From: Spirosoma fluviale
Lineage (GTDB): Bacteria; Bacteroidota; Bacteroidia; Cytophagales; Spirosomataceae
Direction of reading: 5' to 3'
Assembly (NCBI RefSeq): GCF_900230225.1
Contig: NZ_OCNH01000009.1
Span: forward strand, 62,001 to 126,000
Length of the DNA stretch: 64,000 bases
Numbering within the stretch: position 1 is the first letter of the stretch; the number at the start of each line of letters is the position of its first letter. Shown one piece after another: positions 1 through 9,181 of this stretch. The translations under genes and the position numbers were made by a program. The notes under the pieces are model-generated. The model did no database searches and was not told the DNA's origin. It saw only the letters and a program-made list of their open reading frames with translations.

Positions 1-2
1 TA

Positions 3-3000
3 TGGTCTTACTGGCATCAACTATACCAGCAAATCTCATTAACGCCGAATCAGTCCATCGGTAACGTGCAGTTAGTCGATATCGAGTGTGGTGAGATTTG
101 TATGGGACAGGGAGACATCCTCCCGTTCGATTTTACGAAAACCATAAACGAATTGTTTGCTGATCAATGCAGGCAGCGTGGCCAACAGACAGCCGTTATT
201 GATATTGATGCTAGCGGACAGGCCCAGGCAAGTTCGTATCAGGCTATACAGGTACTTGCCCAGCAGATAGCCAGCAAATTAGCCATTCCGTTCACCCCTG
301 TACCGGGCATGGGCATTGGCGTTTTCCTGGAACGAAGCCATCGGGTGCCAGCGGCCATATTGGGAATCTGGCAGGCGGGCGAAGTATACGTACCGCTCGA
401 AAGCTCCCTGCCAGATGCTACCCTGGATCAGATTATCAATGATGCCGGTATTAGTATGGTTCTCACCGAGAAAACCTTGCTTCATCGACCGTTTCTTAAA
501 GGTGTTCAGACAATCAACATTGACGATCTGGGGCCGGTAGAAACTAGTTACTCTGCGTATCAGTGCAGTTTAAGCGCTCCGACAGACCTGGCAATGATTT
601 TTTATACGTCCGGATCGACAGGTGTGCCCAAAGGCGTGATGCACTCGCAGATGCACCTCCTCAATCGGTTTAACTGGCTTTGGGAAACGTATCCTTTTCA
701 GGAGGGAGATGTTATGTGCCAACGTACTACCCTGAATTTCATGCCATCAATGTGGGAGTTATTCGGTGGTGTTCTGAACGGAGTGCCAGTCGTGATTATG
801 CCCGATGCAGTTGTTAAAGATCCGGAGGCATTTGCTACGCAATTACAGAAGCAGCAGGTCAGCTGTGTGAATATAGTGCCTTCGCTACTGAAGATGATGC
901 GTGAAGGGTCTGGCGATCTGATGACCAAACTGAGCAGGGTACGCTGGTGGATTACCTGTGGAGAGCCGCTCTCGCCTGATATGCTGCAATGGTTACAAAA
1001 AACGTTTCCTCAGGCATTACTGCTCAATGACCACGGCGCTACAGAAGTAAATGGTGTCTTATATTTTGATAGTACGCATCGAACGAATGGTAATTCTATA
1101 CCGTACTCATTGCCGATTGCGAATGTGACCGTTCATATTCTGGACGACCAAAAACGCAGACTCCCTGCCTATGTTCCCGGAGAACTATACATCAGCGGTA
1201 ATTGTCTGGCGATAGGTTATTTAGATGAAGCACTGACCCGCCAGAAATTTATTAATTCGCCAACCGGGCAGGTGCTTTTTAAGCTAGGCGACTGGGGATA
1301 TTTTGACAAAGAGGGACGTATTAGATCACTCGGCCGGATGGATAACGTAGTGAAAGTACGCGGCAACCGGGTTGACCTGGGTGGTGTCGAACAGTTGTTA
1401 GTCGAGCTGGAGGATGTTCGGGAATGCGTTGTGCTGGCTGAGAAGAATAGTGAAAATGCAGCTACCATCCTGGCATTCATCGTACCGCAGTCGTCAGCAT
1501 TGACCGTTGGTGCCATTCGCGAAAAAGCGTTCGATCTGATGCCCGATTTTATGGTTCCCCAGCGGTTCCTGTTGCTAAACGAATTACCCCGCCTGATAAA
1601 CGGAAAAATCGATCGCGAAACGTTAAGGAACTCTTTCCGAAAACCAGCAGAAGCGCCGGCACCACTTGCCAGCGAAGTTCCATCATTTGACAAACAAATG
1701 TACCTGGACTTTTGTCGCGAACAGGCCGCCGAACTACTGGATGTGCCTGGTTCTGAAATTAATTTCCAGAAAAAATTCTACGAAATCGGTTTTAACTCGG
1801 CATCGCTGGTAACGTTCACCAATGCGCTCAACAAACGATTTTCTCTTTCTCTGCGTGTTTCAGATTTATATAACTACCCTGTATTCGAGGAGTTTCTCGA
1901 CTTCGCCCTGAGTTCGAGTAAGCTAATTGCTACGTCTGCGGAAGCAATGGCGAAACCTGAATTTTCAAAAAGTGCAGCCAACACCCCCGAAGAGATTGAC
2001 TTCTTTTCTGTTCCTCCTTTTCCATCGACAAGCACCCCGGCTCCGGTTTATGTAAGTGAGGTAAGCGACGATCAAATCGAAACCTTACTGGTACAATTTG
2101 CCTGCGAGGTGCTGGAAGCAAAACCTGACGAGATTGATCGGCACAAAAAATACTATGCGCTGGGCTTCAACTCGGCATCGCTGGTTAGTTTTCTGACTCG
2201 AATCAATGGGCATTTTGGGTTGACCATTTCGGTTGCTGTAATTTATAATAAGCCAACTATCAGTGAGTTAGCCGACTATATCCGGAGTCAGACACCGGGT
2301 ATGACGTTGCTACCAACAATACCGGTTAATGTGGCAGATTCGTTGCTTCCTCATCTGCCGGCATTGGGTAAAACAGACTCAGGTAGTAGTGATAGTGATC
2401 CCTTTGCCTTTTTTTCGCCCGTTGCGCCTGATGTTTCACCAGTAGAAGCTCCTGTGGTCGAAGATGGTGCTGCTGAGCCAATTGCTATTGTTGGCTTATC
2501 TGGCAAGTTTCCCTACGCCAGTGATGTGCAGGCATTCTGGAACATGTTGAGCCAGGGGAAAAGCGGGGTAACGCTGGTGCCTGCCAATCGGTGGGATTAT
2601 CAGGACGTGTTTGATAGCGAGATGAGTACGGAGGGCAAGACCAACAGTAAGTGGGGCGGTTTTGTCGAGAATATCGACCGGTTCGATGCGGCTTTTTTCA
2701 ACATCTCGCCGATGGAAGCCACACTAATGGACCCTCAACAACGGTTATGCCTCGAAGAAAGCTGGAAAGCCCTGGAGAATGCAGGCTATGATGAAGACAG
2801 TCTGCAACAGAAAAAAGTAGGCATTTTCATTGGTATGCGGCCCGGCGATTATCAAAACGCGCTGTCTCAGAACGACGTATCGCCCTCGGCCTATACCCTG
2901 ATGGGCAATGATCTGGCAATCTTATCGGCCCGGCTTGCCTATTACCTGAATTTGAAAGGACCCGCCATTACGGTGGATACTGCCTGTTCGTCCTCGCTGG

Positions 3001-6000
3001 TGGCTGTTCACATGGCCATTCAAAGCATTCGGGCGGGCGATTGCGAGATGGCGCTGGCTGGTGGCGTACACCTGATGACGACCCCCAATCTCCATATCAC
3101 ATCGGCAAAAATGAATATGCTGTCGCCCGATGGGCAGTGCAAAACATTTGCCAATTCGGCCGATGGCTTTGTGCCGGGCGAAGGGGTTGGTGTGGTGGTC
3201 CTGAAAAAGCTACGAAACGCCCAGTTGGATGGCGACCAGATAAGTGGCATTATTTTGGGGTCGAGTCTGAATCAGGACGGACGAACCAACGGGATCACTG
3301 CACCCAGTGGGAGTGCTCAGACGGATCTGCAAACCCAGGTATACCAACGCTTTAACATCGATCCACGTAGCATTTCCTACGTAGAGGCTCATGGCACAGG
3401 TACGAAACTGGGCGACCCTATCGAGATACAATCCCTGACCGACTCGTTTCGCCAATGGACCAAAGAATCAGCCTTTTGTCGAATCGGTTCCGTAAAAACC
3501 AACATTGGACATGGTGTAGCGGCTGCGGGAGTTGCGGGATTGATGAAGGTACTGATGGCCTTCAAACACAGGCAGATTCCCCCTAGTCTTCACTTCACAC
3601 AACCGAATGAGAATATTGACTTTTCGAAAACGCCATTCGTTGTCAATACCAGCTTGACGGATTGGGTTAGCGCGGAGAATCCGCTACGTGCCGCTATTAA
3701 TTCCTTTGGGTTTAGTGGTACCAATGCCCACCTGGTGCTGGAAGCTGCCCCTTTATTACCGGACAACCGGCCACTACTGCCGACGTATCTCTTTCCACTA
3801 TCGGCCAAGAGTGCTGAAGCCCTCACGCAAAAAATCAAAAACGTACGCGTATGGCTGGCAGAGCAGCAAGCGGATTTACAGCCCAGCGATTTGTCGTATA
3901 CACTCTGCCGGGCGCACAGCCGATATCCGTATCGGGTTTGCATCGCTGCTGACACAGTAACCGAATTGTCCAGCGCTCTGGATGAAGCAGTAAGGCTGCA
4001 AGCGTATGGTAATCGACCAGGTATAGCATCAAAAACAACAACGGATGTGCCGTTTGCGTCGTTTCTGAGCTTCTATGGACAAACGAATAAGGCGGCATAT
4101 AGGGTACAGATGACCGCAATGGCACAAGCTATTACGGCGGGGGCTACCTATGACTGGTCTGCTTTATTTGCCGGAACAAACTATCGGGTCATTTCGCTGC
4201 CAGCCTATCCGTTTGCTCAAACAACCTACTGGGTTGCAAAAAAGGCAGCGGGTAGAACCGTTTCGCAACTGCATATTCGGCAGACTCAGCCGAGCACATT
4301 CGATGTTGAGTTCAGTGGACTTGAGTCATTTCTGACACAGCATCGCTATCAGAATCGGGCACTGCTGCCAGGCGTGGCCTATCTGTATCTGATCCGATTG
4401 ATTGCCCGACGTTTTTTCAGGAACGAGGTGATGCAGATGCGTGACGTCGTCTGGATAGGCCCGTTTTATTACGAAGTAAACCAACCGTTAATTGTCGACT
4501 GGGCATCGACACCAGAGAATGGCGCTACCCGCGTTTCTTTTTACCGGGGCAGTCTTACCAGTAGTAATCTGGTATGCCAGGCTCATGTCGAGTATAAGCT
4601 GACGGATTCATCGCCCCAGTTGCTCGACATCGATCGTTTTCGAGGAAAGTGCCAGCGGCCTGTTCTCCGGGAAGAAATTTATGGAGCCTATGAAGCCATG
4701 CAGATCGGTTACGGCAATTTGTTTCGGCCGCTTCAATTGGCTTACACGGGTTCTGGCGTCGCCTGGGCGGAACTTGAGACGCCTACCAGCGACGACCCAT
4801 ATTACGAAATATACCTCTTGGATGGAGCCTTGCAGAGCGCATTAACCCTTCAGCTGGAGCAGGCATCAGAAACCCCCGACCTGCCATTCTCCATTGGCAC
4901 TATTTCATTCCATCAGACATTACCCCGTTCCTGCTCCGTATATACCCAGTCGGCAGAGGGTAGTGAGCCACAATCTTATCGCTCGGATTTGACCCTTTGC
5001 GACGATGAGGGAACCATATTAATTCATATTCAGGACTTCTGCCAGCGGTCTGCCGATGGCAAAATACCATCAGCTCGGGCTGGAAGCACAGCCCCGCAAC
5101 CCCATGTTAATGCCAGCGTGGTAGCACTGGAAACGAGTTGGAAACCCGCCATACTGCCTGCTGTTACGGTGCCCAGCGCGGCTACACTGCTGGTGTTCGA
5201 TGCCGGTCGTCAGCTTTACGATTCCCTGGTTGAGGAGTTGACATTTCGCGGTCTGAATAACCGCATCATTCTGGTGCAGGATGACACTGGCCGCCCTCAG
5301 GCTGAACTGCCGGGACTATCTGTATCCATCAAGGCAACAGGCACACCGGAGCGTTATTCACTTGTATGGCAACACCTTCGGGAGCAGGGATTGGCTGATT
5401 CAGAACTCTACATTATCTGGAACTGGTCGGGTTTGTTCGGAGATTCATCAGCACCCGAGACGGGTCAAATCAGCCAAACGTATGCCCTGACAGATCTGGT
5501 ACAGAGTGCCGCCATCATCGGCGTAAAAGCGTTGCGTCTGCTCAACCTTCGCGTTGGAGCAGATGAGCAGATTAATCCGTTCTATGCAGCCTTTAGCGGG
5601 TTCGCTAAATCGATTCATAAAGAATACCCGGCTTTTTACTTTACTACTCTTCAGTACATAGCGCTTCCGGGCGAGCGTCCGGCAGTAGGGCAGTCCGTCA
5701 TTCAGGAACTTTTTGCCCCCGTCCTGCCCGATCAAGTACGATACAGAGGGAATAACCAGCGCCAGGTCAATCAATTGTGCGAACTGGAATGGCCAATGTC
5801 AGCTACGTCGCATTCTGTTTTAAGCCAGGGACAGGTGATTTTGATTACCGGAGGAGCGGGCGGTGTGGGACTCGCATTGGCGAGGCAGTTTGGATTACAG
5901 TACGGCGCAAAGCTAATCCTGACAGGCCGGTCAGCAATTGATGCTACCCTGCGCGCAAAAATAAAAGCGTTGCAGGACGATGGAATCGACATTACGTACC

Positions 6001-9000
6001 AGTCGGCCGACATTAGCATCGAAGCCGATGTGCAGCGGTTGCTTGCCGGAATACGAGCCAACTATCAATCCATTCAGGGGATCATTCACGCGGCCGGGCA
6101 ATTACGGGATGGCTTGTTTCTGACTAAAACCCGGCAGGATTGGGACGATGTAGGGCAGGCAAAAATTCAGGGATTACTGCTTTTAAACCATCTGACGCAG
6201 AACGATCCCCTCGATTTTCTGGTAGTTTGTTCCTCGGTGTCGGCCGTGACGGGTAACATCGGGCAAAGTGATTATGCGTACGCCAATGCGTTCATGGATG
6301 CTTTTGTGACCTATCGTAATCAGCAGCGCGATCTGGGGCGACTATCGGGCAAGACCTATACCATTAACTGGCCTTTGTGGGAGCAGGGTGGTATGCAACT
6401 GACTGATCTTCAGGCTAACCGGATTGCCGACGAATTCGGACTACAGGCAATGCCGGATGAGGTGGGAATGCACATCATTAAGCAACTTCTGCAAACAGAT
6501 CGGGAGTCGCTGGTGGTGGCGTATGGCGACCCTGCCCTAATCGCAAAACGTGGTCTATTGGGCGAAATATACCGGCAATCCACCCATTTACAGGGGGGGG
6601 CTGCTGCCGAACGGAGTACGTTGCCGGCTTCCCCTTTATCGGATACTGCCTCCGTCGATTATCGGGCCGATGTAGAAGCCATTTTTATTCATGAGCTGGC
6701 AGATTTGCTGCAAATGTCGGAACGGGACATAGTAAGTAGTCGACCACTCTCGGAGTTGGGTTTAGATTCTATTCTGCTCAATGAGGTATCGCAACGGATT
6801 TATAGCCGATTGCAGATTCGCCTTTCGCCGACCATTTTCTTTGAGCACCGCACAGTTAAGGCCATTATTACGTACCTCCTGACTGAACACGCGTCGTCCC
6901 TCGAAACTCGATTTGGTAAAGCTAAGTTGCCTATTGAGAGCCCAGCTCCGGTAATTTTGGCTCCAACTGCAAGGCCGCTTACGGTAGCACCAGTGGCACA
7001 AGTTCCGGTCAAACCAGAACAGGAAGACGATACCAGAATTGCTATTGTAGGCATCAGTGGCGTATTTCCTGGTTGCCAGGACGTAACGGATTTCTACGAA
7101 AAACTGAAAGCTGGCCAGTCGATGTTGACCGAAGTGCCCGCCAGTCGCTGGGCCTGGGAAAGTTACTACGGCGATCCGCTGGCGGATGAACACAAAACAA
7201 ACGTGACCTACGGTGGATTTATCGAAGGGATCGAAAATTTTGATGCTTCGTTCTTTGGAATTTCTCCCGCCGAAGCCATCCTGATGGACCCGCAACAACG
7301 GCTATTTATCGAACATACCTGGAAAGCCATTGAAGATGCGGGTTATGCATTGGATTCGTTTCGGGAGCGGCAAACGGGCGTATTTGTTGGTGCCTTCACG
7401 CACGAATACGAGGAAATGATTCTTCGCCGGAACATCCCAACGGATTTCATGCTCTCCACGGGAAATGTGAATGCCATAATCGCCAACCGGGTCTCTAATT
7501 ATTTTGATTTTAAGGGTCCTAGCGAAGTGGTAGATACGGCCTGCTCGAGTAGTCTTGTCGCCCTGCACCGGGCAATCCAGGCTATCCGCTACGGCGATTG
7601 TGATCAGGCTATCGTGGGGGGGGTGAATGCCTTGATTTCGCCGTATGGGTTTATGGCCCCGGCGCAGGCTCGGCTGTTAACCACTGAAGATTCTATTTTC
7701 TCATTCGGGGAGCGGGCTAATGGGTATCTACGCGGTGAAGGCGCAGGAGTAGCCATACTGAAGCGATTAACCGATGCCCGGCGTGATGGCGATCATATCT
7801 ACGGCGTTGTGGCCGGAAGCGCCGTTGCACACAGTGGCCGAAGCTATTCATTAACCGCCCCAAGCTCTGCTGGGCAGGAGGAGGTCATACGCCGTGCCCT
7901 GGCCGACGCCCGGCTGGAACCGGACAGCATCAATTACATAGAAGCCCACGGAACCGGCACGACCCTTGGCGATGCGGTCGAACTTAACACCTATAAACGC
8001 ATTTTTCAGACTGATACAGCCTGCGCTATTTCTACTGCTAAACCCAATATTGGCCATCTCGAAGCTGCGTCTGGCATAACCTCGCTCTTTAAAGTACTTC
8101 TGTCGATGCAGCACCAGTTGATTCTGCCGGTTCGCAACTTCACAACCCTACAGGCAGATGTAACACTGGAAAATACTGGTCTGCACATTGTGCAAACGCC
8201 GACCAGATGGGAGTCGCTACGTAGTGCGAAAGGGCAGGAACAGCCGCTTCGGGCATCTTTGCACTCGTTTGGTTTTGGGGGTGTAAATGCTCACCTGATT
8301 TTGGAAGAAGCCCCCAGCCTGCAATCTGCGGGAGAGTGTCGACTGTCGACCAACCTGTTCGTGTTTTCGGCAAAGGATGCCAGTACGTTACTGACCCTGG
8401 TGGAGCAATTTATAGTCTTTGGCGAGAACCACCCGCAGATTAATTTAACGCAAGTAGCCTGCACGCTGCAAATGGGTCGGGAGGCCATGCCTGTCAGGCT
8501 GGCCCTGGCAGCCGATACCCTGGATGAGCTGCTTGACACACTTCGCCAATTCAGACAGGATGCCGGTGCTGGTGAGGTTCGAAGAGGAGCCTGTAACATC
8601 AACGAAACGAAAAATGCGTCCGTAGAGTCCCTACTCCATGACCAGGCATTTCTGGCCATGCTGCTGGAGCAGGCCGTTTCCCGACAATTGTATCCGCAAC
8701 TGTTATCGCTTTGGGTGTTGGGAGCCGACTTCGACTGGAATAAGCTTTACGCGACTAAGCCCACCCGCCTGTCGTTGCCAGTGTATCCCTTCAATAAAAA
8801 ACGGCACTGGATTCTGGATAAGCCGGACCCGCTACGACCCGACGAACCAGCGCCTGAGCCGACGTCGCGAATCGTTGCTGAACAACTGACACCCATCGAG
8901 TCTGTTGATAGCCGTGACGAACTGATTCGGGCATGTGCCGAAATTCTTGGGGTTACCGTTCAGGACGTTTGCGAAGAACGAAGCCTGGTTGAGCAGGGCA

Positions 9001-9155
9001 TGACCTCCATTCAGAAGATCCGGTTCAAGTACGAAGTTGAGAATGCGTACGGCATCAATATCAGTATGCCCCAGTTTGGCAATACCCACTCGCTCCGTGA
9101 CTTACGCGTATTAGTGGCACAATTAGGCGACAGGAAAGAAAGCCTTGCAGATTGA
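3..9155 (+). CDS. 5'-truncated hybrid NRPS / trans-AT PKS: C(end)-A-PCP-PCP-KS-DH-KR-ACP-KS-ACP
   Basis: The frame is open from base 3 with no stop, and the first residues (SYWHQLYQQI, then NQSIGNVQL) read as the end of a condensation domain and the usual C-to-A linker, so the gene begins upstream of the window. GTG at 66 and ATG at 102 are internal. About 3050 residues are visible. Order, numbered from base 3: A domain ~49-541, carriers with Ser599 and Ser724, KS ~825-1255 (Cys995), DH ~1430-1620, KR ~1940-2150 (Tyr2091), ACP (Ser2256), KS ~2345-2770 (Cys2514), ACP (Ser3002). No AT domain follows either KS, only the short linker ending LPAYPF or LPVYPF, which is the trans-AT pattern. It overlaps the region just before the next megasynthase gene and should act immediately upstream of it in the assembly line. 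Confidence 0.95.
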   Translation, partial: WSYWHQLYQQISLTPNQSIGNVQLVDIECGEICMGQGDILPFDFTKTINELFADQCRQRGQQTAVIDIDASGQAQASSYQAIQVLAQQIASKLAIPFTPVPGMGIGVFLERSHRVPAAILGIWQAGEVYVPLESSLPDATLDQIINDAGISMVLTEKTLLHRPFLKGVQTINIDDLGPVETSYSAYQCSLSAPTDLAMIFYTSGSTGVPKGVMHSQMHLLNRFNWLWETYPFQEGDVMCQRTTLNFMPSMWELFGGVLNGVPVVIMPDAVVKDPEAFATQLQKQQVSCVNIVPSLLKMMREGSGDLMTKLSRVRWWITCGEPLSPDMLQWLQKTFPQALLLNDHGATEVNGVLYFDSTHRTNGNSIPYSLPIANVTVHILDDQKRRLPAYVPGELYISGNCLAIGYLDEALTRQKFINSPTGQVLFKLGDWGYFDKEGRIRSLGRMDNVVKVRGNRVDLGGVEQLLVELEDVRECVVLAEKNSENAATILAFIVPQSSALTVGAIREKAFDLMPDFMVPQRFLLLNELPRLINGKIDRETLRNSFRKPAEAPAPLASEVPSFDKQMYLDFCREQAAELLDVPGSEINFQKKFYEIGFNSASLVTFTNALNKRFSLSLRVSDLYNYPVFEEFLDFALSSSKLIATSAEAMAKPEFSKSAANTPEEIDFFSVPPFPSTSTPAPVYVSEVSDDQIETLLVQFACEVLEAKPDEIDRHKKYYALGFNSASLVSFLTRINGHFGLTISVAVIYNKPTISELADYIRSQTPGMTLLPTIPVNVADSLLPHLPALGKTDSGSSDSDPFAFFSPVAPDVSPVEAPVVEDGAAEPIAIVGLSGKFPYASDVQAFWNMLSQGKSGVTLVPANRWDYQDVFDSEMSTEGKTNSKWGGFVENIDRFDAAFFNISPMEATLMDPQQRLCLEESWKALENAGYDEDSLQQKKVGIFIGMRPGDYQNALSQNDVSPSAYTLMGNDLAILSARLAYYLNLKGPAITVDTACSSSLVAVHMAIQSIRAGDCEMALAGGVHLMTTPNLHITSAKMNMLSPDGQCKTFANSADGFVPGEGVGVVVLKKLRNAQLDGDQISGIILGSSLNQDGRTNGITAPSGSAQTDLQTQVYQRFNIDPRSISYVEAHGTGTKLGDPIEIQSLTDSFRQWTKESAFCRIGSVKTNIGHGVAAAGVAGLMKVLMAFKHRQIPPSLHFTQPNENIDFSKTPFVVNTSLTDWVSAENPLRAAINSFGFSGTNAHLVLEAAPLLPDNRPLLPTYLFPLSAKSAEALTQKIKNVRVWLAEQQADLQPSDLSYTLCRAHSRYPYRVCIAADTVTELSSALDEAVRLQAYGNRPGIASKTTTDVPFASFLSFYGQTNKAAYRVQMTAMAQAITAGATYDWSALFAGTNYRVISLPAYPFAQTTYWVAKKAAGRTVSQLHIRQTQPSTFDVEFSGLESFLTQHRYQNRALLPGVAYLYLIRLIARRFFRNEVMQMRDVVWIGPFYYEVNQPLIVDWASTPENGATRVSFYRGSLTSSNLVCQAHVEYKLTDSSPQLLDIDRFRGKCQRPVLREEIYGAYEAMQIGYGNLFRPLQLAYTGSGVAWAELETPTSDDPYYEIYLLDGALQSALTLQLEQASETPDLPFSIGTISFHQTLPRSCSVYTQSAEGSEPQSYRSDLTLCDDEGTILIHIQDFCQRSADGKIPSARAGSTAPQPHVNASVVALETSWKPAILPAVTVPSAATLLVFDAGRQLYDSLVEELTFRGLNNRIILVQDDTGRPQAELPGLSVSIKATGTPERYSLVWQHLREQGLADSELYIIWNWSGLFGDSSAPETGQISQTYALTDLVQSAAIIGVKALRLLNLRVGADEQINPFYAAFSGFAKSIHKEYPAFYFTTLQYIALPGERPAVGQSVIQELFAPVLPDQVRYRGNNQRQVNQLCELEWPMSATSHSVLSQGQVILITGGAGGVGLALARQFGLQYGAKLILTGRSAIDATLRAKIKALQDDGIDITYQSADISIEADVQRLLAGIRANYQSIQGIIHAAGQLRDGLFLTKTRQDWDDVGQAKIQGLLLLNHLTQNDPLDFLVVCSSVSAVTGNIGQSDYAYANAFMDAFVTYRNQQRDLGRLSGKTYTINWPLWEQGGMQLTDLQANRIADEFGLQAMPDEVGMHIIKQLLQTDRESLVVAYGDPALIAKRGLLGEIYRQSTHLQGGAAAERSTLPASPLSDTASVDYRADVEAIFIHELADLLQMSERDIVSSRPLSELGLDSILLNEVSQRIYSRLQIRLSPTIFFEHRTVKAIITYLLTEHASSLETRFGKAKLPIESPAPVILAPTARPLTVAPVAQVPVKPEQEDDTRIAIVGISGVFPGCQDVTDFYEKLKAGQSMLTEVPASRWAWESYYGDPLADEHKTNVTYGGFIEGIENFDASFFGISPAEAILMDPQQRLFIEHTWKAIEDAGYALDSFRERQTGVFVGAFTHEYEEMILRRNIPTDFMLSTGNVNAIIANRVSNYFDFKGPSEVVDTACSSSLVALHRAIQAIRYGDCDQAIVGGVNALISPYGFMAPAQARLLTTEDSIFSFGERANGYLRGEGAGVAILKRLTDARRDGDHIYGVVAGSAVAHSGRSYSLTAPSSAGQEEVIRRALADARLEPDSINYIEAHGTGTTLGDAVELNTYKRIFQTDTACAISTAKPNIGHLEAASGITSLFKVLLSMQHQLILPVRNFTTLQADVTLENTGLHIVQTPTRWESLRSAKGQEQPLRASLHSFGFGGVNAHLILEEAPSLQSAGECRLSTNLFVFSAKDASTLLTLVEQFIVFGENHPQINLTQVACTLQMGREAMPVRLALAADTLDELLDTLRQFRQDAGAGEVRRGACNINETKNASVESLLHDQAFLAMLLEQAVSRQLYPQLLSLWVLGADFDWNKLYATKPTRLSLPVYPFNKKRHWILDKPDPLRPDEPAPEPTSRIVAEQLTPIESVDSRDELIRACAEILGVTVQDVCEERSLVEQGMTSIQKIRFKYEVENAYGINISMPQFGNTHSLRDLRVLVAQLGDRKESLAD
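200..1640 (+). other. Adenylation domain with non-standard binding pocket (first module)
   Basis: Core motifs are present: FYTSGSTGVPKG (A3, near 600), a divergent A5 reading NDHGATE, KLGDWG (A7), VKVRGNRVDLGG (A8), and the A10 lysine in INGKIDRE. The pocket segment normally reading FDxSVWE reads FMPSMWE, so the Asp that holds the substrate alpha-amino group (235 in GrsA numbering) is Met. The remaining pocket residues by alignment to GrsA are P, W, N, I, C, D, G, V. This matches no specificity code I know. The domain may activate something other than an alpha-amino acid, or hold the amine differently. Substrate cannot be stated. Confidence 0.85.
1690..2300 (+). other. Tandem peptidyl carrier domains
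   Basis: Two consecutive carrier domains share the attachment motif GFNSASL, with Ser codons at 1797 and 2172. They are about 125 residues apart and separated by an acidic, Pro-rich linker. Their near-identical motifs suggest a recent duplication. Both keep the phosphopantetheine Ser, so both are probably loaded. Confidence 0.9.
2475..6890 (+). other. PKS module KS-DH-KR-ACP
   Basis: The KS has the active-site segment DTACSSSL (Cys codon 2985) and both histidine motifs, EAHGTGT and NIGHG, so it should elongate with malonyl from a trans AT. The DH region has HxxxNxxxxP (His codon 4341; the usual Gly is Asn) and DGALQ (Asp codon 4821), so both catalytic residues are present but the His motif is not standard. 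The KR has TGGAGGVG for NADPH and Tyr/Asn in YAYAN (Tyr codon 6273). Its LRD in place of LDD points to a B-type ketoreductase. The ACP motif is GLDSI, Ser codon 6768. Expected output is a beta-hydroxy or, if the DH works, an enoyl intermediate. Confidence 0.9.
7030..9152 (+). other. PKS module KS-ACP without reducing domains
   Basis: The KS reads DTACSSSL (Cys codon 7542), EAHGTGT and NIGHLEAASG, so the catalytic triad is complete, but the sequence after the first His motif is LGDAVELN instead of LGDPIE. No KR or DH follows. After the KS linker (LPVYPFNKKRHW) comes a C-terminal carrier with GMTSIQ, Ser codon 9006. This module sits directly before the heterocyclization domains of the next protein and would hand its chain to them. 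Confidence 0.85.
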
Positions 9156-9181
9156 TTAATCTCCCTCTTGTAACGACGACT

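Noticed and set aside
2..64. A 20-codon frame ending at TAA 62 as the tail of an upstream gene
   Set aside because: It lies in a different frame over sequence that clearly belongs to the megasynthase.
66..104. GTG 66 or ATG 102 as the start of the first megasynthase
   Set aside because: The same frame is open back to base 3 and encodes the end of a condensation domain and a C-to-A linker, so the gene starts upstream of the window.
4100..4260. Cis acyltransferase after a KS
   Set aside because: The segment is the short KS-flanking linker ending in LPAYPF; no GHSxGE motif or AT-sized region is present in any megasynthase.
6762..7298. 178-codon minus-strand frame inside the first megasynthase
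   Set aside because: Antisense of a KS/ACP region with conserved motifs; no homology seen.
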